DNA from: Metallyticus violacea
Taxonomy: Eukaryota > Arthropoda > Insecta > Mantodea > Metallyticidae
DNA: 64,000 nt
Assembly: GCA_030762175.1 (NCBI GenBank)
Contig: CM060833.1
Location: 72,269,501-72,333,500, forward strand
Direction of reading: 5' to 3'
A program made the position numbers and the translations under genes. How positions within the stretch are numbered: the first letter of the stretch is position 1; each line of letters begins with the position of its first letter. The notes beneath the pieces were generated by a model. The model saw nothing but the letters and a program-made list of their open reading frames with translations, was not told the origin of the DNA and did not search any database. Positions 1-11,389 of this stretch are shown one piece after another.

Positions 1-2133
1 GTCTCCTCTCTGACATCTTCGAAAAATTTGGCAAAAAAAAGTTTGCATTATTGTCTTCTGTTCAGAACGCACGCTGAAAGTGGATTCATCACTGGAATCT
101 TGATTCTTCATTACATCAAAACCACTTGAATCAGTGGAATGGGCTTCATTACATTTTTGCACGTTTTAGATTTCTTCATCCTCCAAGCACTTATGGCAGA
201 CGCTTTCAAATACCCCATTTTAGGCTTTTGCCATTATCAATTGGGTTTTCTGTAACTTGGCATTAGATTGCTGTAGAAAGAGGTTAAAAAACTGTTTATT
301 AAAGCTAGGATACCGTTATTCTTTGTCCTTTCCAAACAATGGCAAATCAATATTTAGTTCTGAATGAAACAATAAACCATTTTGAGGGACATAATATTCC
401 AGATATGTAGCTAGCTGAAAGTGGAGGAGGTTTATGGAATACCTGGATCTTAACTGGTTCATAAGATGTATCTTTAATTGTTGAATACATGTACACATGT
501 TTTTTGCTACCAATGTTAAATTCGGTAATGCTAATAAAAAGCCACATTCAAAACATTTAATACTTACAAGCTGAATACCAATGAACTATTCAAAATTTAG
601 AAAAGAGCACAAACCTGTAAAAATATCTGCTACCTCTGATATTCAATTCCAGCACTTACGATGCGCCAGTTGACCCCACCAGTGACTTAAGCAGCCTGAA
701 AATAGTTCATTTTTATAGTTGTGTCATGAAAATAACACAAACTAGATGATATATCGTGGTATTTCATGATCTCCCACCTATTCCATAAACCACTTGCTTT
801 TCTTTACCAACAAAATACTCGTATAATAATATGTAATCATTTTAGCAATGAAAAAAATTGTTGTATCAGTATATCCATAATTTTGTTCTTTTTTATTTTA
901 TTACTAATTTATTAACTAGTTTCCTAAAGTTTAGACGTGTTTTCTCTATTATTTTAAATTTAATATTTTTCATTGATTTTTTTAAATCTTAAAATAAGTG
1001 AGATCAGGGAGGTAATAGAGCACCACGGCAAGCACTTTGCTATGATAAATGAAATATATAGCAAAACACGATATAGCTACAGCCATCTTGCTTAACATAA
1101 CGCTTTCGATTGCAGCTTAGTTTCAGTTCGTACTCATTTCGAATGAAAGCCTGAACTCTCGTTGGCACAAGACAAACAACAGTTTCATAGCAACAACTCC
1201 CTGCATTGTTTTTCTTTTATGTAGACCTTCCTTTATTAGAGCACACTAAAGTGACAAATATGTAGCTACACAAAACAATGTCTCCTTGAAAGCTCTCTCG
1301 TGCGTGCACGTGCGCCTGCGTGCGTACATAAGTCTCATGAACATCTTCATGAAAATATAGACGCATTCAAAAATCTAGACCAGATGCTCTTAAATACTAC
1401 CAGGAATAACTGTTACAGCATTGTTGCTTGCTAAGTATGCAGTTGCTAAGATGGTAAAGTAGAAATGGCCTCAATAGCTTGGTGTATTAATGAATTTTAT
1501 GAACATTTTCTATTTTTAAACAGTATACTGAATCACTGCATTCAGTCACGAAGTTATCGAAATTGATATATTGATGGAAATCAATTTTTAATGATGACTC
1601 TATCGTTCTATGCAGAAAGGAATTCAGTCCAAAACTGAAGACCTTCTTCCTTTGAATTGATTTTAACATTGATAATAAAGCTGTGGATGTTATGTGATGA
1701 GTCTTATGTTTAAACCTTCATGAAGAAATTCTAGGAGCCATAATGTAGATAATATGTTGGCTAACCGTTGAAACATTTTGAGGGAAGCATCTGATATTGT
1801 TTTCCGACAACTGTAGAGAGCAGAATAAAAAGCATGCACAAAAAAGGCTTCCATTTTTTTTAGACACTGATTGTTTCAAAAAAGATTTACGTTTTTCCTG
1901 TCAGAAGTAATACATTTTTTCCCTGTAACAGGAATTATTTTATCATGAAGGGCACACTCAAAAGGTATAATTTATATAGTTTATTAAAACATTACATTTT
2001 CATTGTAAAAATAACTATTATTTTATAAATTTTTTCGAAGATAAATTTATCTCGCTAACTACAGGAAGGGACAGAAATAATTTCATGATTAGTAACTTAA
2101 AAAAGAACACTTTAATTGCACATTAAATTATCA
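1..2133. other. AT-rich non-coding DNA
   Basis: No coding region or repeat family could be supported here. The only open frames are short and of chance quality. Position 1299-1329 is a GC-rich alternating purine-pyrimidine tract (CGTGCGTGCACGTGCGCCTG and on) that stands out from the AT-rich surroundings and contains a CACGTG palindrome. Confidence 0.6.
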
Positions 2134-2836
2134 CTAGCTACGTACCACAATAAAAACAACATCATTTGTCAAAGCCACTTTTTGAACATCACTCAAGTGC
2201 GCTCCTTTGGACGTCAGGCAGATTTCTGCGCGTTGTCGAAAGTTCATTACTTTCTGGAGCACATTCTCTGGAATTCTTTGAAATTCTTCTCGAGTGTAAT
2301 CCTTCAGTTCCTGGATTTGTGAGGTTAACAAATATAGTTCATCTTTTTCAAATAGGCCCATAGAAAAAGGTCACATACCGATAAATCTGGTGAGCGTGGA
2401 GGCCAGTACGTTGCGGAAACATTTCTCTGCAGACTCTCAAGGACTCTCTTACCGTCTTGCTCAAACCATATCAATTTCCTATCAACGTCGTCGATGAATT
2501 TCGTCATGAACAAATTATCGCAAAAGCACAACAAATCGACCCGACATTGCCGTAACTGCCTGTGCAGTTGGATTTTCAAAAAAGTAGAACACAATAACTT
2601 CAAAAGCACTAACACCGCTTTTGTACTGTGTAGTGGTTTCTGATGCAATATGCATGGATTGTACAGTGCCCAGTATCTGAAGTTCTGTTTGTTCACATGT
2701 CTATGTAAATGGAAATCGCCTCGTCTGACATGATTAGTTGAACCAGCAATTATGGCGTTCTTTCGGTCATCAAAGAGGTTGTTCAGAATTCAGTCCGTTG
2801 ATTAAAATTGCAGGGAAGAAGTTCTTGCACCATTTG
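2134..2836 (-). pseudogene. DUF4817-type (mariner-like) transposase, C-terminal two-thirds, decayed
   Basis: Read on the minus strand, scattered frames give the landmarks of the transposase family common in insects that carries a DUF4817 helix-turn-helix followed by a DDE domain. In order these are a segment like QELLPCNFNQRTEF just after the DNA-binding domain, SDEA of the first catalytic block, VNKQNFRYWA without its expected partner spacing, a WPPRSPDLSVCDLFLW block at about 2370-2420, which is the diagnostic third-Asp motif, and a C-terminal helix region (EEFQRIPENVLQKVM) ending near 2150. At least four frame changes and several stops separate them, and the DNA-binding N-terminus is missing. 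In intact relatives the enzyme cuts and rejoins its own terminal repeats; this copy cannot be active. No terminal inverted repeats were found, so the element is truncated or its ends have decayed. Family assignment rests on remembered motif patterns, not on a search. Confidence 0.8.
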
Positions 2837-3251
2837 AATTTTGAATGGGTGCACTTTCAGTTCTAGGTGTTAAGTGTAGAACGAGACAGATGTGATCTAT
2901 TTCAATGTTGTTTGGGGTGTATCTGATCTTAATAGTCATCTAAAAACACATTACATAGTTGTATTGGAGTCATTGTTTTTAAAAAATGTTTTCATAACTA
3001 ATGCCCCAAAATAATCCGACCAACGGTCGCATTGTTACTAAAGACTATAAAGTGCTCTACAAAATGGCATTTGTTTCGGCACGCCACCTAAAAACATATT
3101 GGCATGGAGCTAAATTTTAACCGTCTAATTGTTTCTGCCTCACCCCGTATGATCCACTGTACTCTGTATATGAAATAACTCAACTCGTGTAAATAGTAGC
3201 CTCTCTGTAAAGTTTGAGTAATGTGACGCCTAGTGGCGTCTAAATAGAGTT

Positions 3252-3276
3252 TTGTTGTTGTTGTTGTTGTTGTTGT
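3252..3276. repeat. (TTG)n microsatellite
   Basis: Eight uninterrupted TTG units read directly from the sequence. Confidence 0.95.
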
Positions 3277-3627
3277 ACAAAAGAAATTGCCCATCAGAAG
3301 AACTGTGCACCAAAGTAAATATCAGGAGACGAGAAAGTATATTGGTATCATTACGATGCATTTCTCATACAACAGTCAGCTATATATATTAGTCAGTTTA
3401 TTGATAATATTGTGAAACACAATTCCGGCTTTCTCAATCTGGACGCTAAAAACCCAAATTTTTCACTAAAACTTGTCCATTCAGCAGGAAAGAATCCAGT
3501 GAAAGCAACAATAATAAATGGAAATATTTAATTACCCAAATAAGAATCAGAAACTCTTATCATAAAATTGCAATTTGGCCCTCATGTGAATATATTGATC
3601 CACAGGGGCAAGATGACTAAAATAAGA

Positions 3628-3664
3628 TATTATTATTATTATTATTATTATTGTTATTATTATT
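3628..3664. repeat. (ATT)n microsatellite
   Basis: A run of about twelve ATT units with one G interruption near 3653. Confidence 0.95.
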
Positions 3665-4485
3665 TTTAACTCTTTGTAATTTGTTCACATTGAATTGAGA
3701 ATATTCTCTTTATTTCCTTTTGCTTATGAGCCTTTCACAATCCAAAGTTATAAATATAACCTTAATAAAATAAATTAATCCATTTTTTCGCTCAAATTTT
3801 AATCCATGTAGAAAGGAATTCGGTACAATGTCAATAAAGAAATAGGTGTTGCCTTTGAGAGACTCTAAAATTATTGAAACTCTACAAATAACATCGTGAC
3901 TATAAACAACCATGGCTGTTTGTTTGCACATGACCTAATGATATGTCAGATAATGATTTTTAATTATCCTTAAACCAGACATCATGGTTTGCAGATATTT
4001 CTGCATGGAGCAATTTCGTTTTCCATTCTCTCCCAAAATTAAAAGAAATTAGAATGATATGGTCTTTGTTGATGCTGCAATAAAAATTACGTTATACTTA
4101 TTTCAAAATCCATTGTAGGTATCGCTTCATGCTGAAAATTTTTGCTATTTTGATTTTTTATTATTTAGATGATGAACCATTTGATATTTTATCATTTGCA
4201 ATGACTGTTCAATTTGTTAAACCGTAGCAAATACGTTGTAAGTACTACATAGAAAACGGTACACTAGCAATCAGCATTTCTTTAACGTCTGCCCATATTT
4301 TCCCCTTTAAAACAAAATAAAACGATGGAAATAAATTGCGTAGTTATACCAACAGAAAAATGGCATTTAAAGTAATATCGAATGAATTTGACTTCAAACA
4401 AATATTTCTCTGGTAGTAAAAATTCCATGTTTGTATTTCCAATAACCCTTCCTTCCCCTCCCAACTCTCTCATTCTGTCGTTGTT

Positions 4486-4491
<6 letters not shown>

Positions 4492-4526
<35 letters not shown>
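4492..4526. repeat. Poly-T tract, 35 nt
   Basis: Uninterrupted T run. On the minus strand this is a poly-A tail-like tract and may mark the 3' end of an old retroposon lying to its right, but no retroposon body next to it was recognised. Confidence 0.9.
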
Positions 4527-4529
<3 letters not shown>

Positions 4530-4687
4530 GTTTTGAATCAATGCTGAAGTAAATATTGGGTCAAAAAATCAATAACAAATTATAGTCAGACTGTATCAAA
4601 AGGGACCTATGTTCCAAAAATATTATACGTTAGATTAATAGATACGTAACTACAGTAAAATGTATTACACGCAAGTCCAAACAAAAC

Positions 4688-4972
4688 TTTTTTTTCTTGT
4701 GTTAATTTATTGTCGCTTTGACTGCATTTGTCTTCTCTCATTGTCTGTCGATTGGACGTGAATACTATAAGAATAAGTCTGCAGGGATAAATGAAATAAA
4801 ATTAATTAATGATGGCTGAGCTCGCAGTACTTGGCACCTTAAAGCTATCTGGCATTCATCATCTCAGGGAAAGCTCCGGGGGAAAAAAATAAAATAAAAC
4901 CTTACTCAGACAGCTTGACCTGATCGGGATTCCAGCCCAGGACCTCCAGATTAGTAATCTCAAACGCCACGA
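4688..4972 (-). mobile_element. SINE family B, copy 1 (tRNA-like head, minus strand)
   Basis: Recognised by comparison with two other copies in the window (40125-40293 minus and 54195-54434 plus). On the minus strand it shows a tRNA-like head with a B-box-like GGCTGGAATCCC, then GATCAGGTCAAGCTGTCTGA, a middle section GATGAATGCCAGATAGCTTT, GGTGCCAAGTACTGCGAGCT, and a 3' section with GCAGTCAAAGCGACAATAAA shared with the 54 kb copy. SINEs are non-coding retroposons transcribed by RNA polymerase III from the A and B boxes in their head and copied by the machinery of a partner LINE. This copy is diverged from the other two, so it is old. Confidence 0.75.
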
Positions 4973-5929
4973 TTAAAAAACGAAACTTAACGTATCAAAA
5001 GAAATAAATAAACGGCCCCCTTTTCAGATCTGCTTGAAAGAGCAAAGTGGGTGGTGGTTCTGGAAAGTGAAAGCGAATGCTCTAAAGATTTCTTCTGAAG
5101 TTAAAAATCTGATATGAAAGTATTTTTTGACACATAGAAAATACTTGTACTTGTAAGATATTAGCATTCACTTTATTTTATACTTGACTTTAGAGATAAT
5201 AAATTCATCAAGCAAAAGCACTATTTAAATATAATGAAATGTTCTGTAACACCGCCTGCCGAGATGCCACCAGGATGTTATTAAACGAAGTCCTAGCTGC
5301 GATGTCCGTCGACTGACTTAAAACTTGGCGATGTTCTTCTGTTTAATGAGGTGCTACAAATTCCCTATTCATGCTCGATGGCTAAGACGAGAAGGGGTGT
5401 TTTATTGGATAATAGGCGTCACTTCGGGGAATCGAACTAGGTTGACTCCTCCAGGAAAGATGAAGTGTTTCCAGACGAATGCTGAAAACTCAACCAACTC
5501 TGTTCAAAGTAAAAGTATTTATTAAAGGGTATTCTTATACAGTTGGACATGAATCCTGCAAGCACCAAGGCTTCTCTCCTGTATCTAAATAAATTCAGAG
5601 ACCTTTTATACAATTGTGATACCCAAGGATGGGTAATAATCACCTATTCTAGACATTAGTGTTATTGTTAAACACTTTTTACCATGAAGTCAACAGTCAC
5701 CAGAGCCTGTCATCATAAGTTCTAAGAGGTTCTTGATTTGGGTTTGTTAAGCTTAAAACTAAACAATACTTCATCAGCATAATAATGCACACGTAGACAT
5801 AACATTTTAATTCAGTGGAAAAGAGGGTTGCTTTTTGTTTATGCAAGTGTTTCTCTGAGGACCCTTTCAGGTCACGTCATCCCTGGGATGCACAGAGTGG
5901 CAAGGCAAGTAACCCTTAATATTTATTAC
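4973..5929. other. Non-coding, moderately GC-rich patch
   Basis: No gene is supported. Around 5250-5470 the composition is less AT-rich than the surroundings and includes AGTTCGATTCCCC on the minus strand (around 5430), which resembles a B box. It may be another decayed tRNA-derived repeat, but no second copy was found to confirm it. Confidence 0.4.
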
Positions 5930-5940
5930 GTCTATGTAGT

Positions 5941-6240
5941 CGGTCCTGGTGATGTAGTGGTTACCATACTTGCCTCCTAAACCCAAGATTGCGGGTTCGA
6001 ACCTGGCCCGGACCGATGGATTTTTTCGGGCGTAAAAATCCTAAGTATGGCTTCCTTCGGAAGGGAAGTAAAGCCGTGGGTCCCGTGTCGACATTTACGG
6101 CACGAAAAAGAACCTCAAGCCTGAAAGAGAGGCCTCTGAGCAAAATTTGTCGACCGTTTCACGCCCTGAGTTGAATGGGACGCTGATGACCTGAGATGTT
6201 AAAGAGCGTCCATAAATAAATCAATCAAAAAAAAAAAAAA
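5941..6240 (+). mobile_element. SINE family A, copy 1, full length, tRNA-Arg(CCT)-derived
   Basis: This is the best-preserved copy of the most frequent SINE in the window. Its head (about 5943-6016) folds like a tRNA, with an A box around TGGTGATGTAGTGG, an anticodon region GCCTCCTAAACCC that resembles tRNA-Arg(CCT), and a B box GGGTTCGAACC. The body contains GGATTTTTTCGGGCGTAAAA followed by ATCC (an 8-bp stem), CCTTCGGAAGG, and near the end GGACGCT and AGCGTCC, which can pair. It ends in AATAAATCAATC and about 14 A. It is bounded by a 9-bp direct repeat GTCTATGTA (5930-5938 and 6241-6249), the target-site duplication expected of LINE-driven retroposition. Related copies are at 13107-13388, 23556-23731, 26559-26833 and 46400-46678. 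Open frames running through it are not genes. Confidence 0.92.
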
Positions 6241-6618
6241 GTCTATGTATGTTTGGGTTTATACAGTATGTGTCACTAACTAGGATATACAGCGTGCTCT
6301 TATACAATATCGTGTTCTTATTATTCTTGTCAATGTTCCAATTCCTTATAATACCGCGCTTTCGTTACAAAGCCGACTCTTTATTACAGTTCACAACTAA
6401 TTTTCTTTTAAAATATTAGGAAAAAAATGTTTTTAAATTTAGAAATATAAATGGTCATGTTTGGTTTAACTTTCTATAGTGAACTTGGTTTGACTGCATT
6501 TTCAATCAAATGTTGTTAGATTCTATATAGAAGTTAATTAAAGTAAACATAGTTTGACTCCACTTAGGAAGGTACTGGAAAATTATCATCAATTATTGTT
6601 TCGTGACGTTATGGTTTT

Positions 6619-6659
6619 TCTTTCTTCTTCTTCTTCTTCCTCTTTTTTTTTTTTTTTTT
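6619..6659. repeat. (TTC)n followed by poly-T
   Basis: About six TTC units merge into a run of 17 T. This is a pure pyrimidine tract of about 41 nt. Confidence 0.92.
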
Positions 6660-7298
6660 GTTGTAAAAAGATCTGCCGCACAAGAAGTTTCCTTAATGAT
6701 TGTGTTACGTGATTGAAAGTTTCTTGCATTGAATAAATAATAAAATAACTAAGAACTAGTTCGCTGAAACGGTAAAATAATTAAATGAAATTATATTATT
6801 GTAAACATTTTATGTATACATTTTGCAACAAAATAATAATTAAGAAGTTGGTTAAAATAAATTAAGTAACACAGGGGTAAATTTTAATTTTATAACCTAT
6901 ATTACCAGCATATTAATGACATGTTTACACACATTTCGTTTTAGGGTATATGGTTCTCAGTCCATTGATGAGCTTCCTTGGAGCTTATATTCCATATATG
7001 AAGATTCTAAATTGCTACAAGATATTCCCTTTTATCCAAATCGCTCCATTCTATGAAAATATGTGGTATAATTATCCAAATAACAAAACAATTTTATAAA
7101 AGTAATTTAAAGCTAAAGGGGAAGTTCCATACTTTGGGTGTAGATACAGCCTAGTGAATCTTTTTTCATAATAAACAAACATTTTTCTGATATTGACCTA
7201 GAAACAAATCGTTTTAAAATACAGTTTCTGTTCGTTTCTCTTTATCTTTCTCTCTCTTTCGGGTATTTATATAACATGTCTAAGTACCTTTCATACAT

Positions 7299-7343
7299 GT
7301 ATTATTATTATTACTATTATTATTATTATTATTATTATTATTA
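7299..7343. repeat. (ATT)n microsatellite
   Basis: About fifteen ATT units with one ACT interruption near 7314. Confidence 0.95.
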
Positions 7344-10198
7344 AATATTTCTGTTAAACTTTGGTACGTTTTAAAAGGTTATAAACCGAAAGCTGACATT
7401 AGTGTAGGTTTGTACCAATATGCAACAGTTTGCCATATAATCCTGAACTAACAGAAGTAAAAAGTTCATAAGCTGCTTTAATTTCCCTCTTTGAAGAATA
7501 TTAGTGCCCTGCGGTACAGTGAGACTGTGATGAGAACTTCAGATGGAAAAACTGTCGAGCAGAAAGAAGCATAGAAACAAACTTGTGGTGGGATGTTGTT
7601 TGTTCAAGCGTGAATTTATGTCTTGCTTCCTTATTTGAACTGTCCATGGTAAACGGAATGAGATATTTATGAAGTGGCAGAGCCAGTGGCTTGGCCACTG
7701 TGTCCGGTCACATGACGGTCTGTTCATCCTGTATAGATAAACTGCGCAGTTCACTGCGCGTTGACAAGAGAGAGTCTCTCATATTCTGTGTATCGTAAAC
7801 AAGTCAGCACCGGCTGACTATTGCATTGCCAGTTTCTGTGACTGAAGGATTGTTTATCATGCAGAGTCCCAAAAGCGTAATAAAGAACAAACAAAATATA
7901 CCTGAAACAGTTTTAATACTTTGTTATTTGAGATATAAGCATAGCTTCTCGTTGGATTTTTGAGCTGATCTTTACAATTCGCTTCGATTCCTAGAATATC
8001 AGCACTCTTTCCTCTGCCCCAAAAGTATAAAGTGATGGAATAAAGTTCCTGAAATCTCTTTGGGGTGAAAGTAGGGATATTTGTATGTTTAATTGTGTAC
8101 ATAGGTATAATGACATTCTTTATGAGAATTTTAGAAAATGGCAAGTGGCAGCACTGCTTTCATTCAAGCTAAATTGTAAAAGCGCACACAGGTCAGCTTT
8201 TGCCTTTAGTACGCCGTACGGTTCCTCTCCACTGAGAAAGAGTATAACAAAGTTACCGTGTGTGTAATAGTTCAAAATAACACACACGCTAAGCAATAAG
8301 GTTCAGTAAGCAAATATTTTTGAAGATGGCTGATCAAGAAGTGTAATGCAAACAGTGGAAGATATGCAGTATCATAAAAGTGAGTAAAATAGGGCAAGAC
8401 ATTGCTTGCTTCTTAGACTTAATTAGGAAGCCGTAGAGAATCATCGAATTGTTTGATATTTTCTACCATCTTTATTTTGGAATTGTTGTAAAGAACTAAA
8501 TTTTCCCGCAACGATATTTAAGGTACAATGACATTTTTCATTTGTAATATCTAACCTGGTCTTTTATATTCTTCTTAATCGCCTAAACATTGGGTTTATT
8601 TATAGCCTGAGTTAATAAATTTTAATTCACTCCTAAAAGTATGATGTATACTTAAATTAATGAGAATTAAAGGAAAATAAGTGCACTTTTGGAGTAATGT
8701 GTATTGGTATAGAGCTGCAAGTATGAAATGAAATATAGACATAAAATAAAAACACCTTCAGGAATAAGCATATCATTTCCTTCTGACATTCTAATTCCAA
8801 TCATTATACGTTCACAAACAAATTGAGCTGTTTCAGTTTATTTATGCTATCCCATGATTATTGCTACTGATAGCATTGAGCTCCTGTTTACTAATAACAA
8901 GTAAACATATTTCGTAAAAGTTTATCACTAAAAGGAAACTATTTTATGCTACACGAGTGAAAAAAGATTTCATGCGCCCATGGAACTTAACACCCCTCGG
9001 TTTTGCTTTGGGCTCTGATTGTTCCATTCGCTGACATAATCTAGCTTTATTCTCTTATTACTGTTTACCAAAGTATATGAAGAGATTTCTCAAGGCTATC
9101 CACGCTATAAGAGTCCGAGTGTGCGCGGTTTACTGAACTGCTACTTTGGCCTTGAATTTCACAGCTCTTGGTCAGTGTCGTTTGAACAGTGGAAGAAGTT
9201 TGTGTTTAATCATAAACTAAAATGTGCTAACAATATAAACGGCCGAATGGTTCCATTCTACAACAAGTGTTTATTAATGAGTTTTATGTCCATATCGAGT
9301 CCACTCATGTTGTCAGAACATTATTTACAGAGAAGTTCCCAGGTGATCGAGTTCCATAATGCGATTCATAAATTAGTGGAATTCAAACAAACTAAAAGCT
9401 AATCTCAGTTTAATATATCAATTTTATTTCCCATATAGAATTAAGTAGGTTAGTGGGTCATTTCATTAATGTGTAGAAAGTAAAGCAGGTAGTTCATCTT
9501 TTTTGGGTGATATGGGTGAGTACATACCTGTTTATTACAGACTCTTGTGTTGCCCGTCTGCCCTGATTAAAGTAGCCCGGCTGGCTGTGGGTGATAGCTT
9601 ATTGACCGATTCAGTCCTCCTCTGCACATTGGTCATTAGATAATTGGGTGACTCGATACTGTTTAAAAACTGTTCTTACCTGTTCAACAGTTCTACTCTT
9701 CATACTACTAAATTAATATATTTCGTTTTTGGTTCATAGAGCTTTCTTATAGTTTTTAAGCAGTAAATTGTGTCTTATTATAGATTTAGACGAACTTAGT
9801 AGTACTGAATAAGTGCTTAAGTTGTCCTTAGAAAAATAAAGAGTGTTATTGGGGTTAATAATATTTCAGTTATGTATGCGCACGTTCTTAAATAAAAGTA
9901 TATCTTATAAGAAAATGTACCTATAGTATGATTTTTGTCTTTGTGGCCGCTTCCCTTCACAAGTAAAAATATGATTGAGGTCATCAAACACATATTTGGC
10001 AGAAGAAGAGAGAAAAAACATTCTTCATTGCCGTTACAGTTATAGAATGGTAAATATTATTTTACCTGCAGTTATGAACTGCAAATAACCTATACATTCC
10101 TCCTTTTCGTTATCAGAATGAGATGAATTCGTCAAGACCAGCTGCACAACTTGTTGACAGCGGCCACAAAGAAAAAATTTAACTTCTATTTAATACTA

Positions 10199-11389
10199 GG
10201 CAACACCTGTAACAATAAGGTCTGTAAACCTCAATGATGAAAATAGCGGAACTTATTAGCATAGTGTTATAAAAAGTTACATATAAGGAATAGCAGGAAG
10301 TAGAAGCCGCAGGAGGGGTAAGGGATAAGGTGGAATTAAAGGCAAATTTCTTTAACCAAACTTAAGTGAACACCTAACCTGAGTAAATATCCCTTATTAC
10401 AAGGATCCTCATGAAACTTAAACCTAACCTAGTAATTAAACTTTAACTCGTGCGATCTATAACAATCTTAAAACATTACCTCTACATGATGTTTAATGCG
10501 ATTTATAACAATCTTAAAACATAACCTCTACATGAGGTTTAATGCGATCTATAACAATCTTAAAACATAACCTCTACATGACGTTTAATGCGATTTATAA
10601 CAATCTTAAAACATAACCTCTACATGAGGTTTAATGCGATTTATAACAATCTTAAAACATAACCTCTACATGAGGTTTAATGCGATCTATAACAATCTTA
10701 AAATATAACCTCTACATGACGTTTAATGCGATCTATAACAATCTTAAAACATAATCTCTACATTAGGTTTAATGCGATCTATTACAATCTTAAAACATAA
10801 CCTCTACATAAGCTTTAATGCGAACTATAACAATCTTAAAACATAACCTCTACATAAGCTTTAATGCGAACTATAACAATCTTAAAACATAACCTCTACA
10901 TGAGGTTTAATGCGATCTATAACAATCTTAAAACATAACCTCTACATGAGGTTTAATGCGATCTATAACAATCTTAAAACATAACCTCTACATGAGGTTT
11001 AATGCGATCTATAACAATCTTAAAACATAACCTCTACATGAAGTTTAATGCGATCTATAACAATCTTAAAACATAACCTCTACATAAGGTTTAATGCGAT
11101 CTATAACAATCTTAAAACATAACCTCTACATGAGGTTTAATGCGATCTATAACAATCTTAAAACATAACCTCTACATGAGGTTTAATGCGATCTATAACA
11201 ATCTTAAAACATAACCTCTACATGAGGTTTAATGCGATCTATAACAATCTTAAAACATAACCTCTACATGAGGTTTAATGCGATCTATAACAATCTTAAA
11301 ACATAACCTCTACATAAGGTTTAATGCGATCTATAACAATCTTAAAACATAACCTCTACATGAGGTTTAAGTTAACCAGTGGTGTTGCC
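10199..11389. mobile_element. Putative non-autonomous element with short inverted ends enclosing a minisatellite
   Basis: The 46-bp minisatellite (10452-11371) is enclosed by inverted copies of GGCAACACC, at 10199-10207 on the plus strand and as GGTGTTGCC at 11381-11389. A second weaker match lies just inside: TAAACCTCA on the left at about 10225 and TTAAACCTCATG on the complement of the right side, though the right-hand match belongs to the last minisatellite unit. Between the left end and the array lie about 250 bp of unique sequence. This layout resembles MITE-like elements whose core carries expanding tandem repeats. The 9-bp match could be chance, and no clear target-site duplication was seen, so the element boundaries are inferred. 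There is no coding capacity. Confidence 0.4.
10452..11371. repeat. Minisatellite: 20 units of 46 bp
   Basis: The array is 920 bp, exactly 20 units of 46 bp. Each unit begins GCGATCTATAACAATC and ends near GAGGTTTAAT. Units 10-20 are nearly identical, while units 1-9 differ by one to four bases (GCGATTTAT in units 2, 4 and 5; GCGAACTAT in 9 and 10; TACATAAGCTTTAAT in 8 and 9). This points to homogenisation from the right-hand side. Every consensus unit contains the inverted repeat AACCTC-TACAT-GAGGTT, a 6-bp stem with a 5-nt loop. There are no unique spacers, so this is not a CRISPR array, and the AACCT motif is not arranged as telomeric TTAGG repeats. Confidence 0.97.

Larger units (their letters stand above)
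2837..4491. other. Non-coding DNA with microsatellites
   Basis: No gene is visible. The stretch holds a TTG run (3252-3276) and an ATT run (3628-3664), listed separately, and otherwise ordinary AT-rich sequence with only chance open frames. Confidence 0.55.
6250..10198. other. Long AT-rich non-coding stretch
   Basis: No gene or recognisable transposon was found. It contains a TTC/T tract (6619-6659), an ATT microsatellite (7299-7343) and many chance open frames. A 93-codon frame at 9121-9402 has no recognisable domain and no splice or start context that would support it. Confidence 0.5.

Noticed and set aside
5943..6016. Functional tRNA-Arg gene
   Set aside because: The acceptor and anticodon stems are imperfect and the sequence is the head of a SINE with a poly-A tail and target duplication.
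5961..6174. ORFs on both strands at the SINE
   Set aside because: They lie wholly inside SINE A copy 1, a non-coding retroposon.
9121..9402. 93-codon ORF as a gene
   Set aside because: It has no recognised domain and no splice or start support.
10452..11371. CRISPR-like regular array
   Set aside because: Units abut without unique spacers, and the DNA is eukaryotic; it is a plain minisatellite.
10360..11371. Telomeric AACCT/TTAGG-like motifs
   Set aside because: CCTAACCT occurs singly and AACCTC only once per 46-bp unit; no TTAGG tandem run exists.
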